Positions 9,387-17,786 of a DNA stretch of 64,000 nucleotides are shown here, piece by piece; position 1 is the stretch's first letter, and every line of letters begins with the position of its first letter. Where the stretch lies: assembly GCA_965261535.1 (NCBI GenBank), contig OZ253469.1, positions 3,596,001-3,660,000 on the forward strand. Reading direction: 5' to 3'. The DNA is from VXNE01 sp965261535 (GTDB lineage: Bacteria; Pseudomonadota; Gammaproteobacteria; Pseudomonadales; Azotimanducaceae). A program made the translations under genes and the position numbers. The notes beneath the pieces are model-generated. The model ran no database searches, was not told where the DNA came from, and worked only from the letters and a program-made list of their open reading frames with translations.

Positions 9387-9495
9387 ATCGCCGCGAATCC
9401 ACTGCCCCGATAGGCCCTGCCGGATTCCAAGGCCCTAGGTCATTCCGCTGTGGTATCTCGGTCGCGTGGTGATATTGAGTACGGTTGAGGTGTGA

Positions 9496-10386
9496 ATGAT
9501 GCGACTTGAAAACAAGGTGGCGGTGATTACCGGCGGCGCGAGCGGGATGGGCCTTGCGACTGTCATGCGATTTCTCGAGGAAGGCGCAAGGGTGGTGATC
9601 GCTGATTACAACACCGAGACAGGTAGCGCCGCACTCGCTGCTGCTGATAGCGCGGGCTATGGCGGGCTTGCTTCACTCATTCGAACGGATGTGGCCAGTG
9701 AGCCCGATGTCGAGGCCATGCTGCAGCTTGCGCTGGATGAATACGGCGGGCTGGATATTGTGTTTAACAATGCCGGCGTCGGCGGTGCGATCGGTCCTCT
9801 GACCGAAACCACCGTGAGCGATTGGAACTATACGTTTGACGTGCTCGCCAAAGGCGTCTTTCTGGGAATCAAGCATGCGGCGAGAATCATGAAGGGCGCT
9901 GGCAAGGGCGGGTCGATCATCAACACCGCATCCGTCGCCGGACTGAGTGGCGATGGTGGCCCGCTGGTTTACTCGGCGGCGAAGGCGGCGGTGATCAGCC
10001 TTTCGAAATCGGCGGCCGTCGAACTGGCGCCCGATCTGATCAGAGTGAACGCGATCTGCCCGGGATTTATCGCCACGCCGCTCTCAGCGCAGACCCCGCC
10101 CGGGTCCGATGGCGATGAGCTTGAAAGGACCAGGGCGGCCTTTGCCAAGTCCCAGCCCTGGCCGACCCACGGCACGGGCGACCACGTAGCCGGCGCCGCG
10201 CTTTTCCTCGCGAGCGACGATTCCGAGTTCGTGACGGGAGAGGCGATTCTGGTCGATGGCGGTCTCACCGCCGCGGGGCCGGAGCTGTCGCGGAAGTTCC
10301 CGCGTGTTTCAAGCAGAAACGCCAGGGTCTCCGGCGTCACGAAAGGCTCCACGGGCGAGCCCAACGAGATCAGGAGGCTGGACTAG
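9496..10386 (+). CDS. Short-chain dehydrogenase/reductase
   Basis: This is a classical SDR of 296 residues. It has the nucleotide motif TGGASGMG near residues 13-20, an acidic residue after strand 2 (IADYN, favouring NAD), NNAGVGG, the catalytic Ser (NTASVAG) and YSAAK. The C-terminus carries an extra roughly 30 residues (SRKFPRVSSRNARVSG and beyond) after the usual GEAILVDGGLT end, so the original stop may have been lost. A GAGGTG sequence sits upstream of the double ATG. It probably oxidises a hydroxyacyl or alcohol intermediate together with the acyl-CoA dehydrogenase upstream. Confidence 0.85.
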   Translation: MMRLENKVAVITGGASGMGLATVMRFLEEGARVVIADYNTETGSAALAAADSAGYGGLASLIRTDVASEPDVEAMLQLALDEYGGLDIVFNNAGVGGAIGPLTETTVSDWNYTFDVLAKGVFLGIKHAARIMKGAGKGGSIINTASVAGLSGDGGPLVYSAAKAAVISLSKSAAVELAPDLIRVNAICPGFIATPLSAQTPPGSDGDELERTRAAFAKSQPWPTHGTGDHVAGAALFLASDDSEFVTGEAILVDGGLTAAGPELSRKFPRVSSRNARVSGVTKGSTGEPNEIRRLD

Positions 10387-10536
10387 CAGTACCCCGCGGC
10401 CGGCGCCTTCGGCTTCGGCTTCTTTCTTGCGAGGGGTGCCCCCTCGCGCTCCCCGGCTGAGGGCTCCGGCCCGGCCCCGAACGCACGCTCAACCTCGTCC
10501 CCTTGCCGGCCAATCCCTTGCCCTCTGATCCCACCA

Positions 10537-10570
10537 AAAGGGGACACTTTAGAATTGCAGAAAGGGGACA
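10537..10570. repeat. AAAGGGGACA direct repeats in intergenic region
   Basis: Two copies of AAAGGGGACA (10537-10546 and 10561-10570), 24 bases apart, lie in the roughly 320-base gap between the SDR and the DUF3500 gene. Similar short repeats often flank small transposase-associated elements, but no transposase is present. The rest of the gap is GC-rich and shows no gene. Confidence 0.35.
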
Positions 10571-10709
10571 TTGCGGCTTTGGGCTTACACCCCTGAGCCA
10601 TCGCCGCCCCGGCCCCATCCCAGGCACCCAACGAACAACAGACGGAGACATGACATCGATACGTCCGCCTGAAACACGCAAAAAAACCTTTGCGGAACGG
10701 TGAACAGTC

Positions 10710-11826
10710 CTACAGCAGCGCGCCGCCGTACTCGTTGGTGGGGTCGCGGTACACGGAGTGATAGTGGCCGCCGTCCGCGCCGACGCTGCCTTCGGTCGAA
10801 AATTCGATGATCAAGGTGGGCCCTTTGGATGCGGTAGTAGCTGTCCCCGTCCCCGTCGGTCGGACCGTGCCAAGCGAAGCGCGTGTCGCCCAACTCGGAC
10901 TCGATGGCGGCGAGGCGGGGGATCGCGTTTTCTTCCGGTTGTGCGCGCAACCAGTGCGAGATGAGGTCCAGCAACATGCCGCGTGCCTCGTCCGGCCAGT
11001 CCGCGACTGAACCACCTTCCGCCGGCGGAATGACACCGTCCTCGCGCGGCCCTGCGTAAACCTCGCGCGGGCGGTCGTCGACGAGTGTTTGCGCGCGAGT
11101 GCCTTGCGGCAGCGCCCGCATCAGCGCGCGGCCGTCGGCCAGCTCGTCGGCGAGCGGGGCATGACGCTGGCCCTGGAAGTCGAAACTGGCCGGCTCGATG
11201 CCGATGAAGGTTGGCGACGAGCTGACGATGCGGCCACCGTCCAAGCTCGCATTGATGGCCAGATGGTGGCCGCCGAATTGCCAACCCCACTCGCCGTCGG
11301 TCGTCGGTTCGCCAAAGAAGGCGAGCCAGTAGTTGGTTGCGGACCACTTGAGTTGGCTGGCGAGGAACGACTCCGAGAGCACGGCTTCGGCGGCCACGAC
11401 CTGGCCAACCGTGTCGTAGCCGTGCGCGCCGAGGCCGGCGGCGAGAAAGGCGAACAGCGCTGGCAACTGGTCCGGTTGGAGATCGCCGAGGCGTAGCCCG
11501 TTGCGCTCGAAGTCCACGATTCCGGTCGGCAGGTTGGACCAGTTGCGGCGCAACGCGCTGTCGATGGGCAGGATGAGCGTTGACCTTTGGGACGCGGAAA
11601 GCGCCGCCATGAATGCGGCGGCAGCGGCATAGGTTGTGGCACCGTCGGCATTGCCGAACGGGGTGGCGAAAGCGGGAATCGGAGCTACGGCGGACTCCGG
11701 CATGGTGTTGCCGGATTCGGTAGCGCTGTCGCGGCCGCAAGAGATCAATGTGATGGCGAAGGCTGCGAGCGACAACATCCGGGCGAGGCAAGGGGAAGGC
11801 ATGGGCAGATCCTGCGATGGCGGCAT
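10710..11826 (-). pseudogene. DUF3500 lipoprotein, frameshifted near the C-terminus
   Basis: The main frame starts at 11826 (or at the internal Met at 11802) and encodes a lipoprotein signal ending in ITLISC, a good lipobox. The DUF3500 domain follows, with WQFGGHHLAINASL and SYYRIQ. The frame then switches near 10815 at CAAAGGGCCC: a second frame supplies the expected family end GPTLIIEFSTEGSVGADG followed by GHYHSVYRDPTNEYGG. One extra A in the AAA run explains the break. Without repair the protein has a random 60-residue tail. DUF3500 proteins are exported and of unknown biochemical role. Confidence 0.75.
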
Positions 11827-11981
11827 TTTGCGACCGAAGTCTACATCCAGTTGGGCGGGAGGCCCGACCCACCGAATATGCGGTCTCCTGACAACGGTGC
11901 CGCGCCTTGACAGCTGGACGGGTGAGTCACTAATGTGGCTCGAAATGAGTCGTGCCGGCGACTCGCATTGGGAACCTTCAC

Positions 11982-12239
11982 ATGAACCAGTTGACCATAC
12001 GGGGATTCGACGCCGAATTGGCGACGTACATCCAGGATCTCGCGCGCCAGGAGGGCATTTCGTTGAATCGCGCGGTCATGCGGTTGATTCGCCGAGGCGC
12101 GAACCTCGACCAAGGCGATGCGGATGTCGTGGGTTCGTCCTTGGACCACTTGATGGGCACATGGTCGGCCGAGGAGGCCGATCGGTTCGATCGGGCGCTA
12201 GCAGACTTTTCGCGCATAGACGAGGCCATGTGGAAGTGA
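11982..12239 (+). CDS. Antitoxin of a VapBC-like pair
   Basis: This is a small protein of 85 residues. The N-terminal half (MNQLTIRGFDAELATYIQDL, then ARQEGISLNRAVMRLIRRG) looks like a ribbon-helix-helix DNA-binding antitoxin of the FitA/VapB type. The acidic C-terminal half (WSAEEADRFDRALADFSRID) fits the disordered toxin-binding tail. The stop overlaps the toxin start by four bases (GTGA), the usual coupling for toxin-antitoxin pairs. Such complexes normally repress their own promoter. Confidence 0.75.
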   Translation: MNQLTIRGFDAELATYIQDLARQEGISLNRAVMRLIRRGANLDQGDADVVGSSLDHLMGTWSAEEADRFDRALADFSRIDEAMWK

Positions 12240-12631
12240 GAATTCTGCTCGACTCCAACGCGTACTCCCAATGGAAGCGTGGTCATGCGCGGGTGGCGGG
12301 AGTCGTCCGCTCGTCCTCGGAGATCGTCCTGCCACTCGTTGTGGTTGGCGAGTTGCTATACGGCTTCCGCCATGGCTCGCGCACCGAGGAGAATGTTCGC
12401 GAACTTCACATGTTCATGGACGATCGACGGGTCAGTGTGGTCGGGATGACAATGACCACTGCGGATCGCTACGCAAGGATCGCCGTCAACCTTCGCAGCA
12501 AGGGACGTCCGATTCCAACCAACGACATCTGGATCGCAGCGCACGCCATGGAAACCGGCGCGGACCTTGTCTCGTTGGACCAGCACTTCGCGTCGGTAGA
12601 TGGCCTTGCTTGGATTCACGTGTCGCAATGA
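12236..12631 (+). CDS. PIN-domain toxin (VapC-like)
   Basis: The 131-residue protein starts with VRILLDSNAYSQWKRGH, giving the first catalytic Asp. VGELLYGFRHG then gives the conserved Glu, TNDIWIAAHAM the third acid and LVSLDQHF the fourth. This is the full PIN metal-binding quartet. VapC toxins are ribonucleases that cut tRNA or rRNA. The GTG start overlaps the antitoxin stop (12236-12239). The frame is open upstream, but the family length and the overlap decide the start. Directly downstream lies an ISXO2 remnant. Confidence 0.8.
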   Translation: MRILLDSNAYSQWKRGHARVAGVVRSSSEIVLPLVVVGELLYGFRHGSRTEENVRELHMFMDDRRVSVVGMTMTTADRYARIAVNLRSKGRPIPTNDIWIAAHAMETGADLVSLDQHFASVDGLAWIHVSQ

Positions 12632-12689
12632 GCGATCCATCGCCGTCAATTGCGAGTCGCACGTAAGGGCTCCCGTAAATGTCCCGTCT

Positions 12690-12872
12690 AGTCCCGCATG
12701 CAATCGCGACCACCTCACACTTTGGTGGTACGTTCCTTTTGTACGCCCTCTTGAGCGGTGCCCAAAACGACTCGATGCCGTTCGTGTGCGCCATCCCGTC
12801 GACATACTGGCCGACCGAGTGAACCACCTTCCGGCGCTGGTATCTCCTTCCAAGACCGTTGTAGCCCTTGTG
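12690..12872 (-). mobile_element. ISXO2/IS1595-type transposase remnant
   Basis: The minus strand encodes KVVHSVGQYVDGMAHTNGIE followed by SFWAPLKRAYK, matching the conserved C-terminal part of ISXO2-like (IS1595 family) transposases (HSVGEYV...AHTNGIESFW.LKRGY). The rest of the element is missing and the sequence after LKRAY is frame-disturbed. The fragment runs right up to the first codons of the DUF4143 ATPase on the other strand, so the insertion or its decay replaced that gene's upstream region. Confidence 0.7.
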
Positions 12873-14021
12873 TCTGCCCGGAATCCCGTCGTGACGCTCA
12901 TGGGGCCGAGGCAATCGGGCAAGACAACCCTCTGCCAGATTCTGTTCCCCGACCACGAGTATCTCTCCCTAATTGAAGCTCCCGATGTCAGGTCGCGAGC
13001 CATTGGGGATCCGCGCGGTTTCCTTGCTTCGGAAAACGACTTGGTCATCGACGAGATACAACGGGCGCCCGACCTGTTGTCGTACATACAGGTCGCCGTC
13101 GACGAGAATCCGCGCCCCGGGCGATTTGTCCTCACGGGTTCGCAAAATCTGCTGCTGATGGCGTCGGTCTCGCAGACGCTCGCCGGTCGCACCGCGTTGC
13201 TTCGCCTCTTTCCGTTCTCGTTGCCGGAGTTGCTTGAGAGGGACCTATTCGATCCTGCGCGGTTGCCGGAGTCGACCGCCGCGGTGCCCGACGCCGACCG
13301 CTGGGAGACCCTGTTTCGAGGATTCTATCCGCGGATACACGACCGGAACCTGTCGCCTCGCGAGTGGCTCGGCGACTATTTCCGGACCTACGTCGAACGC
13401 GATCTCAGCGAAGTCCTGGCGGTGTCCGACCTGCGCGCTTTCGAGAATTTTGTCCGGCTGGCCGCCGCCAGCACCGCGATGGAACTAAACCTGAGCCGGC
13501 TGGCGGGCGATGTCGGCGTGGGCCAGCAGACCGCTCGTCGGTGGCTCAATGTCCTCGAGATCGGTTATCTGGCTGTTACGCTGCCGCCGCACTTCGCCAA
13601 CTTCCGCAAGCGCTTGCGCAAACGACCTCGCCTGCACTTCCTGGACACCGGGCTTGTCTGCTATCTCCTCGACATCCCGGATGCCCACACGCTGGCGCGA
13701 CACCCGCTGCGGGGAGCGATCTTCGAGTCGTTCGTCGTCTCTGAACTCATCAAGAGTTTCGCCAATCGCCGCCGCGAGGCGCCGATCTACTTTTGGCGCG
13801 ATGCGACTGGCCGCGAGATCGATGCGCTGATCGACCTGGGCGGCAGGCTCGTCCCCGTCGAAGTCAAATCCGGGGAGACCGTTCCCGCCGACGCGGTGCA
13901 GAACCTGGAGTGGTGGACGGGCCTTCCGGACAATCCGACCATCGGCGGTTTGCTTGTCCACGGCGGCAAGACGCGGTTTCAAATCAAGGGATTCGACGTG
14001 TTGCCCTGGTTCCTCGGCTGA
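12870..14021 (+). CDS. AAA ATPase with DUF4143 domain
   Basis: From the GTG at 12870 the protein has 383 residues, the usual size. Walker A is LMGPRQSGKTT near residue 15 and Walker B is DLVIDEIQRAP. SGSQNLLLM-like sensor residues (LTGSQNLLLM) and the DUF4143 C-terminal nuclease-like fold with EIDALIDLGG...PVEVKSGE follow. The D...ExK pattern in that last part resembles a PD-(D/E)XK core. The family is widespread and poorly understood, often mobile and near toxin-antitoxin genes. The frame stays open upstream to 12600, but those codons are antisense to a transposase fragment, so I do not count them as native. Confidence 0.8.
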   Translation: MSARNPVVTLMGPRQSGKTTLCQILFPDHEYLSLIEAPDVRSRAIGDPRGFLASENDLVIDEIQRAPDLLSYIQVAVDENPRPGRFVLTGSQNLLLMASVSQTLAGRTALLRLFPFSLPELLERDLFDPARLPESTAAVPDADRWETLFRGFYPRIHDRNLSPREWLGDYFRTYVERDLSEVLAVSDLRAFENFVRLAAASTAMELNLSRLAGDVGVGQQTARRWLNVLEIGYLAVTLPPHFANFRKRLRKRPRLHFLDTGLVCYLLDIPDAHTLARHPLRGAIFESFVVSELIKSFANRRREAPIYFWRDATGREIDALIDLGGRLVPVEVKSGETVPADAVQNLEWWTGLPDNPTIGGLLVHGGKTRFQIKGFDVLPWFLG

Positions 14022-14046
14022 CGGTTAAAGGTCCGGACGCCGCCTG

Positions 14047-14511
14047 TCAGCCTGCCTGCAGTTCCTTCAGCTTGGCAACCGCCTCCACCGGGTCGGGCAG
14101 CGAGCCCTGGTAGCTCTCGGTGTGCCGCACGACGCCTGCGGGATCGATGATGATGAGCGAGCGATTCACGATTCCCGCCGACTCATTGAAGATCCCGAGC
14201 GAACGGGCGACCGCTCCGTGGGGCCAGAAGTCCGAGAGCAGCGGGTGCCGCATGCCGCCCATGGAAGTGGACCAGGCGTTCAAGGCCGGGGGAGAGTCTA
14301 CGCTTAAGCCCATAAGCGCCGCGCCAGCGTCGGTGAATTGATTCAACGCACGGTTGAAATTATTGGTCTGGTTGCTTCAGCCGCCGGTGAAGGCCAGGGG
14401 AAAGGTATGCAGCACGACCCACTTATCGCCCTTGAACTGGCTGAGCGATAGCTCCTCGCCCGCGTGGCTTCTCAAGGAGAAATCCGGGGCTTCGGCTCCG
14501 ACTTCGATCAT
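14047..14511 (-). CDS. Selenocysteine-containing peroxiredoxin (PrxU-like)
   Basis: The two halves of a thioredoxin-fold peroxiredoxin lie in the same frame, separated only by TGA at 14379-14377. Residues 1-44 read MIEVGAEAPDFSLRSHAGEE and continue to HTFPLAFTGG; the TGA falls on residue 45. The peroxiredoxin active site PxxxTxxC aligns as P38, T42 and the TGA, so the stop sits exactly on the peroxidatic cysteine. The downstream half (RALNQFTDAGAALMGLSVDS ... GIVNRSLIIIDPAGVVRH) supplies the conserved Arg. No other Cys occurs, so it would be a 1-Sec enzyme reducing peroxides. A GGGAGG site precedes the ATG at 14511. A hairpin follows the TGA at the right distance for a bacterial SECIS. A nonsense mutation is the alternative but is less likely at this codon. 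Confidence 0.8.
14342..14358 (-). promoter_or_regulatory. Candidate bacterial SECIS hairpin
   Basis: Starting 18 bases after the in-frame TGA, the mRNA has TTCAAC-CGTGC-GTTGAA: a perfect six-pair stem with a five-base loop whose second base is G. The distance and the G near the 5' side of the apical loop fit the general description of bacterial SECIS elements that recruit SelB. A weaker AAT/ATT stem can extend it below a small bulge. Confidence 0.6.
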
Positions 14512-15060
14512 GGGATCCTCCCGTGGTTTCCCTGCGGAGCATACAGGCAAAGACGCTCCGGGCGGGCATCCTTGGAAAACGGTGCAATGCTGGAGAGCTT
14601 GGAAGTACGTCGAAGAGTACCGAGGGCGGTATCTCGGCGATGGTTCCAAGGGCGCGACGCCGCTGGAGCGGTACAGCGAGGCGTATGCCGCGTCGCCCTT
14701 CCCTCCAGACAGCATTCCTGTCAAGGCGTGGTTCTACGAACCGTTCTACCAGATCATGCGGCAGCGACTGCTTGCCGACCGGATGGTCAGGAAGGGGGGC
14801 TCGGCGTGCGGGACGCCAAGGTCGTGATCGTTGTCCCCGAGTGCAATCTCGCATACAGGGAGCGGATAACGTCGCCAGCCTTAGCGGCGGAGTTCACGAG
14901 CGCTCGAACAGTCGAAGAGGTAATTCAAGCCGCAATCGCGCGACCCGACGCGGCATTTGCCTGCGTCTCCCCCAGCTTGCTGGCGGAGGCCGTGAGGCGG
15001 CGGTGCGGGAACGAGGTCGCCGAATGGAGCGAATACCTCAGGGATCGATACGGGTGGTGA
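14510..15060 (+). pseudogene. Nuclease-like orphan fragment, frameshifted
   Basis: Two plus-strand frames read as one protein joined at a GGGGGG run near 14795: first KTVQCWRAWKYVEEYRGRYL ... YEPFYQIMRQRLLADRMV, then GVRDAKVVIVVPECNLAYRE followed by ITSPALAAEF and PDAAFACVSPSLLAEAVRR. The second part resembles proteins annotated as PGN_0703-type putative restriction nucleases, but I cannot verify that. The apparent ATG at 14510 shares the CATG with the divergent peroxiredoxin start, which suggests the real N-terminus is missing. A GTG at 14806 after AGGAAGGGGGG could also start the second part alone. Confidence 0.4.
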
Positions 15061-15082
15061 TGTCAACCGGGGAAGCACTACG

Positions 15083-15952
15083 GTGACGACAAGTGTCGTG
15101 AGAGTCGTCGTGAACGGATGGACATGGGTTCGCGATGAGGCGGACAACGCGACACGCGCGAAGCGGATGCTTTTGGAAGCCCTCAAGGCGGACGGTTGGC
15201 CGCAGAAACAGGCAGACATCACCATTGCGCCGGGCGGCTTTATCAGGATCCCCTTCCCGCGTACCTATGATCGCGAAGGGGGCGCACGCGGCTGGGGATC
15301 AGATGCGGATTTCGCGCGGCTGATTCCAGTGGCTTTGAGAGCGGTCGAACGGGTCATAGGGACTGACAAGGTCATGGCTCGGCTGAGGCACCGCACGCGG
15401 CTGCTCACGCTCGGCATAGATTTGAACAGTACGAAGCTCAAAGGTGGCCCGGAGACGCACGCCGAAATGGTAGCCGTGATCGACACGGAGACCGGGGCGG
15501 TTATCCGGTGGACGGGGAAGTCCTATCCTGCGGGCCCGGTACAGGAGCGAACTCTCGTTCATGCGCCGCTGGAGTCTCACCTGTTGAAGTTCGGCGAGAC
15601 TCCAATGCTGATACTCGGCTGTCACGATCTGAACCTGTTCAGCCAACGCGCGAGGGCGAACCAGCTAGCCCGTTCGATCCGCCGCCGGCGCTGCGACGCA
15701 ATGCGGAGGCTGGCCAAGGAATTCAAGCCCGTTTCGGTGCTGCAGCATCCGCACACCACGGATAGTCCGATGATTTGGTCCACGGCCTGGTCAGGTGTCC
15801 GTCAGCACCTGTCCACGGCCCAGACGCTGGCTTCCGCGATCGCTTATTGCCGCGGAGGCAAGAATGGCGTGCTGCGGGCGTCGATAGAGACCGTCAAGGA
15901 ACGGACTGCTTGGGGTGACAAGGTCGTCGATATCGTAGTTGAAGGACACTGA
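15083..15952 (+). CDS. Uncharacterised protein with conserved His/Asp motifs
   Basis: The 289-residue protein starts with GTG. I do not recognise the family. The middle holds LTLGIDLNSTKLKGGPETHA, and the second half has MLILGCHDLNLFSQRAR and VLQHPHTTDSPMIWSTAWSG. The clustered HDLN, QHPHTTDS and WS motifs look like a hydrolase or nuclease active site. It follows the orphan nuclease-like fragment by about 20 bases on the same strand, so the two may form a defence pair. The function is not known. Confidence 0.55.
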   Translation: MTTSVVRVVVNGWTWVRDEADNATRAKRMLLEALKADGWPQKQADITIAPGGFIRIPFPRTYDREGGARGWGSDADFARLIPVALRAVERVIGTDKVMARLRHRTRLLTLGIDLNSTKLKGGPETHAEMVAVIDTETGAVIRWTGKSYPAGPVQERTLVHAPLESHLLKFGETPMLILGCHDLNLFSQRARANQLARSIRRRRCDAMRRLAKEFKPVSVLQHPHTTDSPMIWSTAWSGVRQHLSTAQTLASAIAYCRGGKNGVLRASIETVKERTAWGDKVVDIVVEGH

Positions 15953-16363
15953 TGGAGGGCGGAGGTGCATCTGCCCCGACGCGGAATGACTCCGCTGGCA
16001 GAGGGTTGACGGCCTTCTTCAGAGGCAGCCTCAGGCGGTGTGTAGCCTGTTGAGGGAGACTCGAAGCACTTCAACGCACAGTGCCGCACGTGGCCCTCAA
16101 ATGTGCTCCGAGCTGGGATTTGGGGCTCCGTGCACACGTCAGCGGGCTCCACTTTGCCGTTCTAGCGGTACTGTTGGCCTAGCGGTTGCGTCGCATTCTG
16201 GCTTCTAAGAGTTGCGATTTGGCGTCTGCGCGTCCGCGCCCGGGCGCCCGGGGTTGAAACTTGCAAGAAAAAAGCCGCCACCGCCGCTGGAGGACTCGCA
16301 ACGTCGGAGTTCCCTCGGCGTCACGGGCGCACGGTAATCCAGTGGGATAAAGGCTTCCAAACA
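15953..16363. other. Intergenic stretch, no convincing gene
   Basis: This stretch of about 410 bases holds only short frames without family signals. It includes a perfect 12-base palindrome, CCGGGCGCCCGG, near 16240. A minus-strand frame (16179-16406) is Arg-rich and looks non-coding; it is not a recognisable HicA toxin. Confidence 0.4.
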
Positions 16364-16684
16364 TCAGACGCCTGCGATCTCGATTCTCGAATCCCAAACG
16401 AGACACTTCTGGCGAGATGGGTTATCGCGGCTGCGAAAGCTATCCAGCCACGTCAAAGCGGCCATCCCGGTGCGCACATGCCACGGCGCTCGGCGGGTTA
16501 GAAAGCGCCGCCGCTCGCCGGTCGGCAACTCCTCAATCCCTTCCAGGTGCAGTTCGATGCACGCAGTCAGTGACTCCTTCGCATCTTGGAAGGATGCGCC
16601 GTCGGCGGCGATATCGAGGTCGGTACAGATCCCATGCCATTTAGAACCGCACTTTCGAGCGTAGCATTGCAACTTGAGGTTCAC
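16364..16684 (-). CDS. Solitary HicB-like antitoxin domain protein
   Basis: The 106-residue protein starts MNLKLQCYARKCGSKWHGIC and continues TDLDIAADGASFQDAKESLT, the partial RNase-H-like fold of HicB antitoxins (short beta hairpin, W, then the D..A.G.S..EA..L pattern). It lacks the usual C-terminal DNA-binding domain. No HicA-type double-stranded RNA-binding toxin is visible on either side. It may be an orphan antitoxin or a remnant. Confidence 0.6.
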   Translation of the reverse strand: MNLKLQCYARKCGSKWHGICTDLDIAADGASFQDAKESLTACIELHLEGIEELPTGERRRFLTRRAPWHVRTGMAALTWLDSFRSRDNPSRQKCLVWDSRIEIAGV

Positions 16685-16736
16685 GACAGCTCCCTAAATC
16701 AACTCGCGAGGACATTGTGAGATGCGATCACCGATA

Positions 16737-17786
16737 TCAGAACGCCGGAAAGACTTCCTCCGCGAACCTTCGCGCGTAGTCGAAGCCGCCCTCCGACAGC
16801 GGGAGGGGCGTCGGCATCGGGTGCGGCACAATGATCTCTATGGGCAGGCCGTACCCGAGAATGGTCTTGATCTGGTCCGTGATCGCCTCGAAGGAACCGT
16901 GCAGCACGAACGCATCGACGGCGGCGTCCGGGAGGAAGGAAACCACGTCGCCGGCGGCTTCGAGGTCCTGGGCGTGGTGAAAATCCGGCCAGACGCGCCG
17001 CTTCAGGACGGCCACGTCTTCGCCGGTCCAGGGCAGATCGATATTGTCGAATAGCGCCCGCGAGTATTCGTAGTATCCGGCGGCCGCGGCGCGACCGATC
17101 CGTCCCGCTCGCTCGGCGTCCGCCTCGGCGATGGTGTGGAAAACGCAGCCGATACGGATTTCTTTCGGATCTCGACCTGCCTCTGCGGCGCCCGCGTGAA
17201 CGGCCTCGACGGCTCGGCGCAGGTTCGTCTCGTGAACGCCGACCCGTATAAAAACCCCGTCGGCGACGCGGCCAGCCATGCGCAATGTCCTGGGGCCTTG
17301 CGTGGCGACCCACACGGGCACGCGCGCGGCGTGGCGGAGCACGGCGGGCCGGGCGGCGTCGACGGCCACGCGCTCGCCGGCATTGAGCGACCGTATGGTG
17401 ATGATCGCTTCTTCGAACGCCGCCACGGTGGCGGGTCGCCTGCCCATGAGGCGGACTGCGGTATCGCCCACGCCCATGCCCAATATCGTGCGCCCGGGAT
17501 CCAGCCGGTCGACCGTCGCGATCGATCCGGCGATGACAGCGGGGTGGCGCATCACGGGGTTTTCTATCAGCGTGCCGAGGATGATGGAACGCGTCTCCCG
17601 CAAGGCGTGCGCGAGCAACACGTACGGATCCGGCACCAGGAGCGGCGAAGAAGCAATGAACCCGTAGTGCCAACCCAACCCTTCGAGTCGCGCCGCGTCC
17701 GCGGCGAATTGCAGGGGCGATCGGCGATCAAGTCGATTCAGCCCGAACGCCAGGCCATCTCGAATAGTTGCGGGATTGCCTTTCAT
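16737..17786 (-). CDS. Luciferase-like (LLM) F420/flavin oxidoreductase
   Basis: The 349-residue protein is a TIM-barrel bacterial-luciferase-like monooxygenase. Key segments are FGLNRLDRRSPLQFAADAAR, LGTLIENPVMRHPAVIAGSI, DRLDPGRTILGMGVGD and VPVWVATQGPRTLRMAGRVA. These enzymes bind F420 or FMN and act on diverse substrates. A good GGAAAG site precedes the ATG at 17786. The ATG overlaps the stop of the MFS transporter gene by four bases, so transporter and oxidoreductase are translationally coupled and may act on the same compound. Confidence 0.8.
   Translation of the reverse strand: MKGNPATIRDGLAFGLNRLDRRSPLQFAADAARLEGLGWHYGFIASSPLLVPDPYVLLAHALRETRSIILGTLIENPVMRHPAVIAGSIATVDRLDPGRTILGMGVGDTAVRLMGRRPATVAAFEEAIITIRSLNAGERVAVDAARPAVLRHAARVPVWVATQGPRTLRMAGRVADGVFIRVGVHETNLRRAVEAVHAGAAEAGRDPKEIRIGCVFHTIAEADAERAGRIGRAAAAGYYEYSRALFDNIDLPWTGEDVAVLKRRVWPDFHHAQDLEAAGDVVSFLPDAAVDAFVLHGSFEAITDQIKTILGYGLPIEIIVPHPMPTPLPLSEGGFDYARRFAEEVFPAF

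Noticed and set aside
12600..12869. N-terminal 90-residue extension of the DUF4143 ATPase
   Set aside because: These codons are antisense to an ISXO2 transposase fragment and the family starts near 12870.
16179..16406. HicA toxin next to the HicB-like gene
   Set aside because: The frame is Arg-rich without the HicA fold residues (no G-H motif) and overlaps the HicB end.
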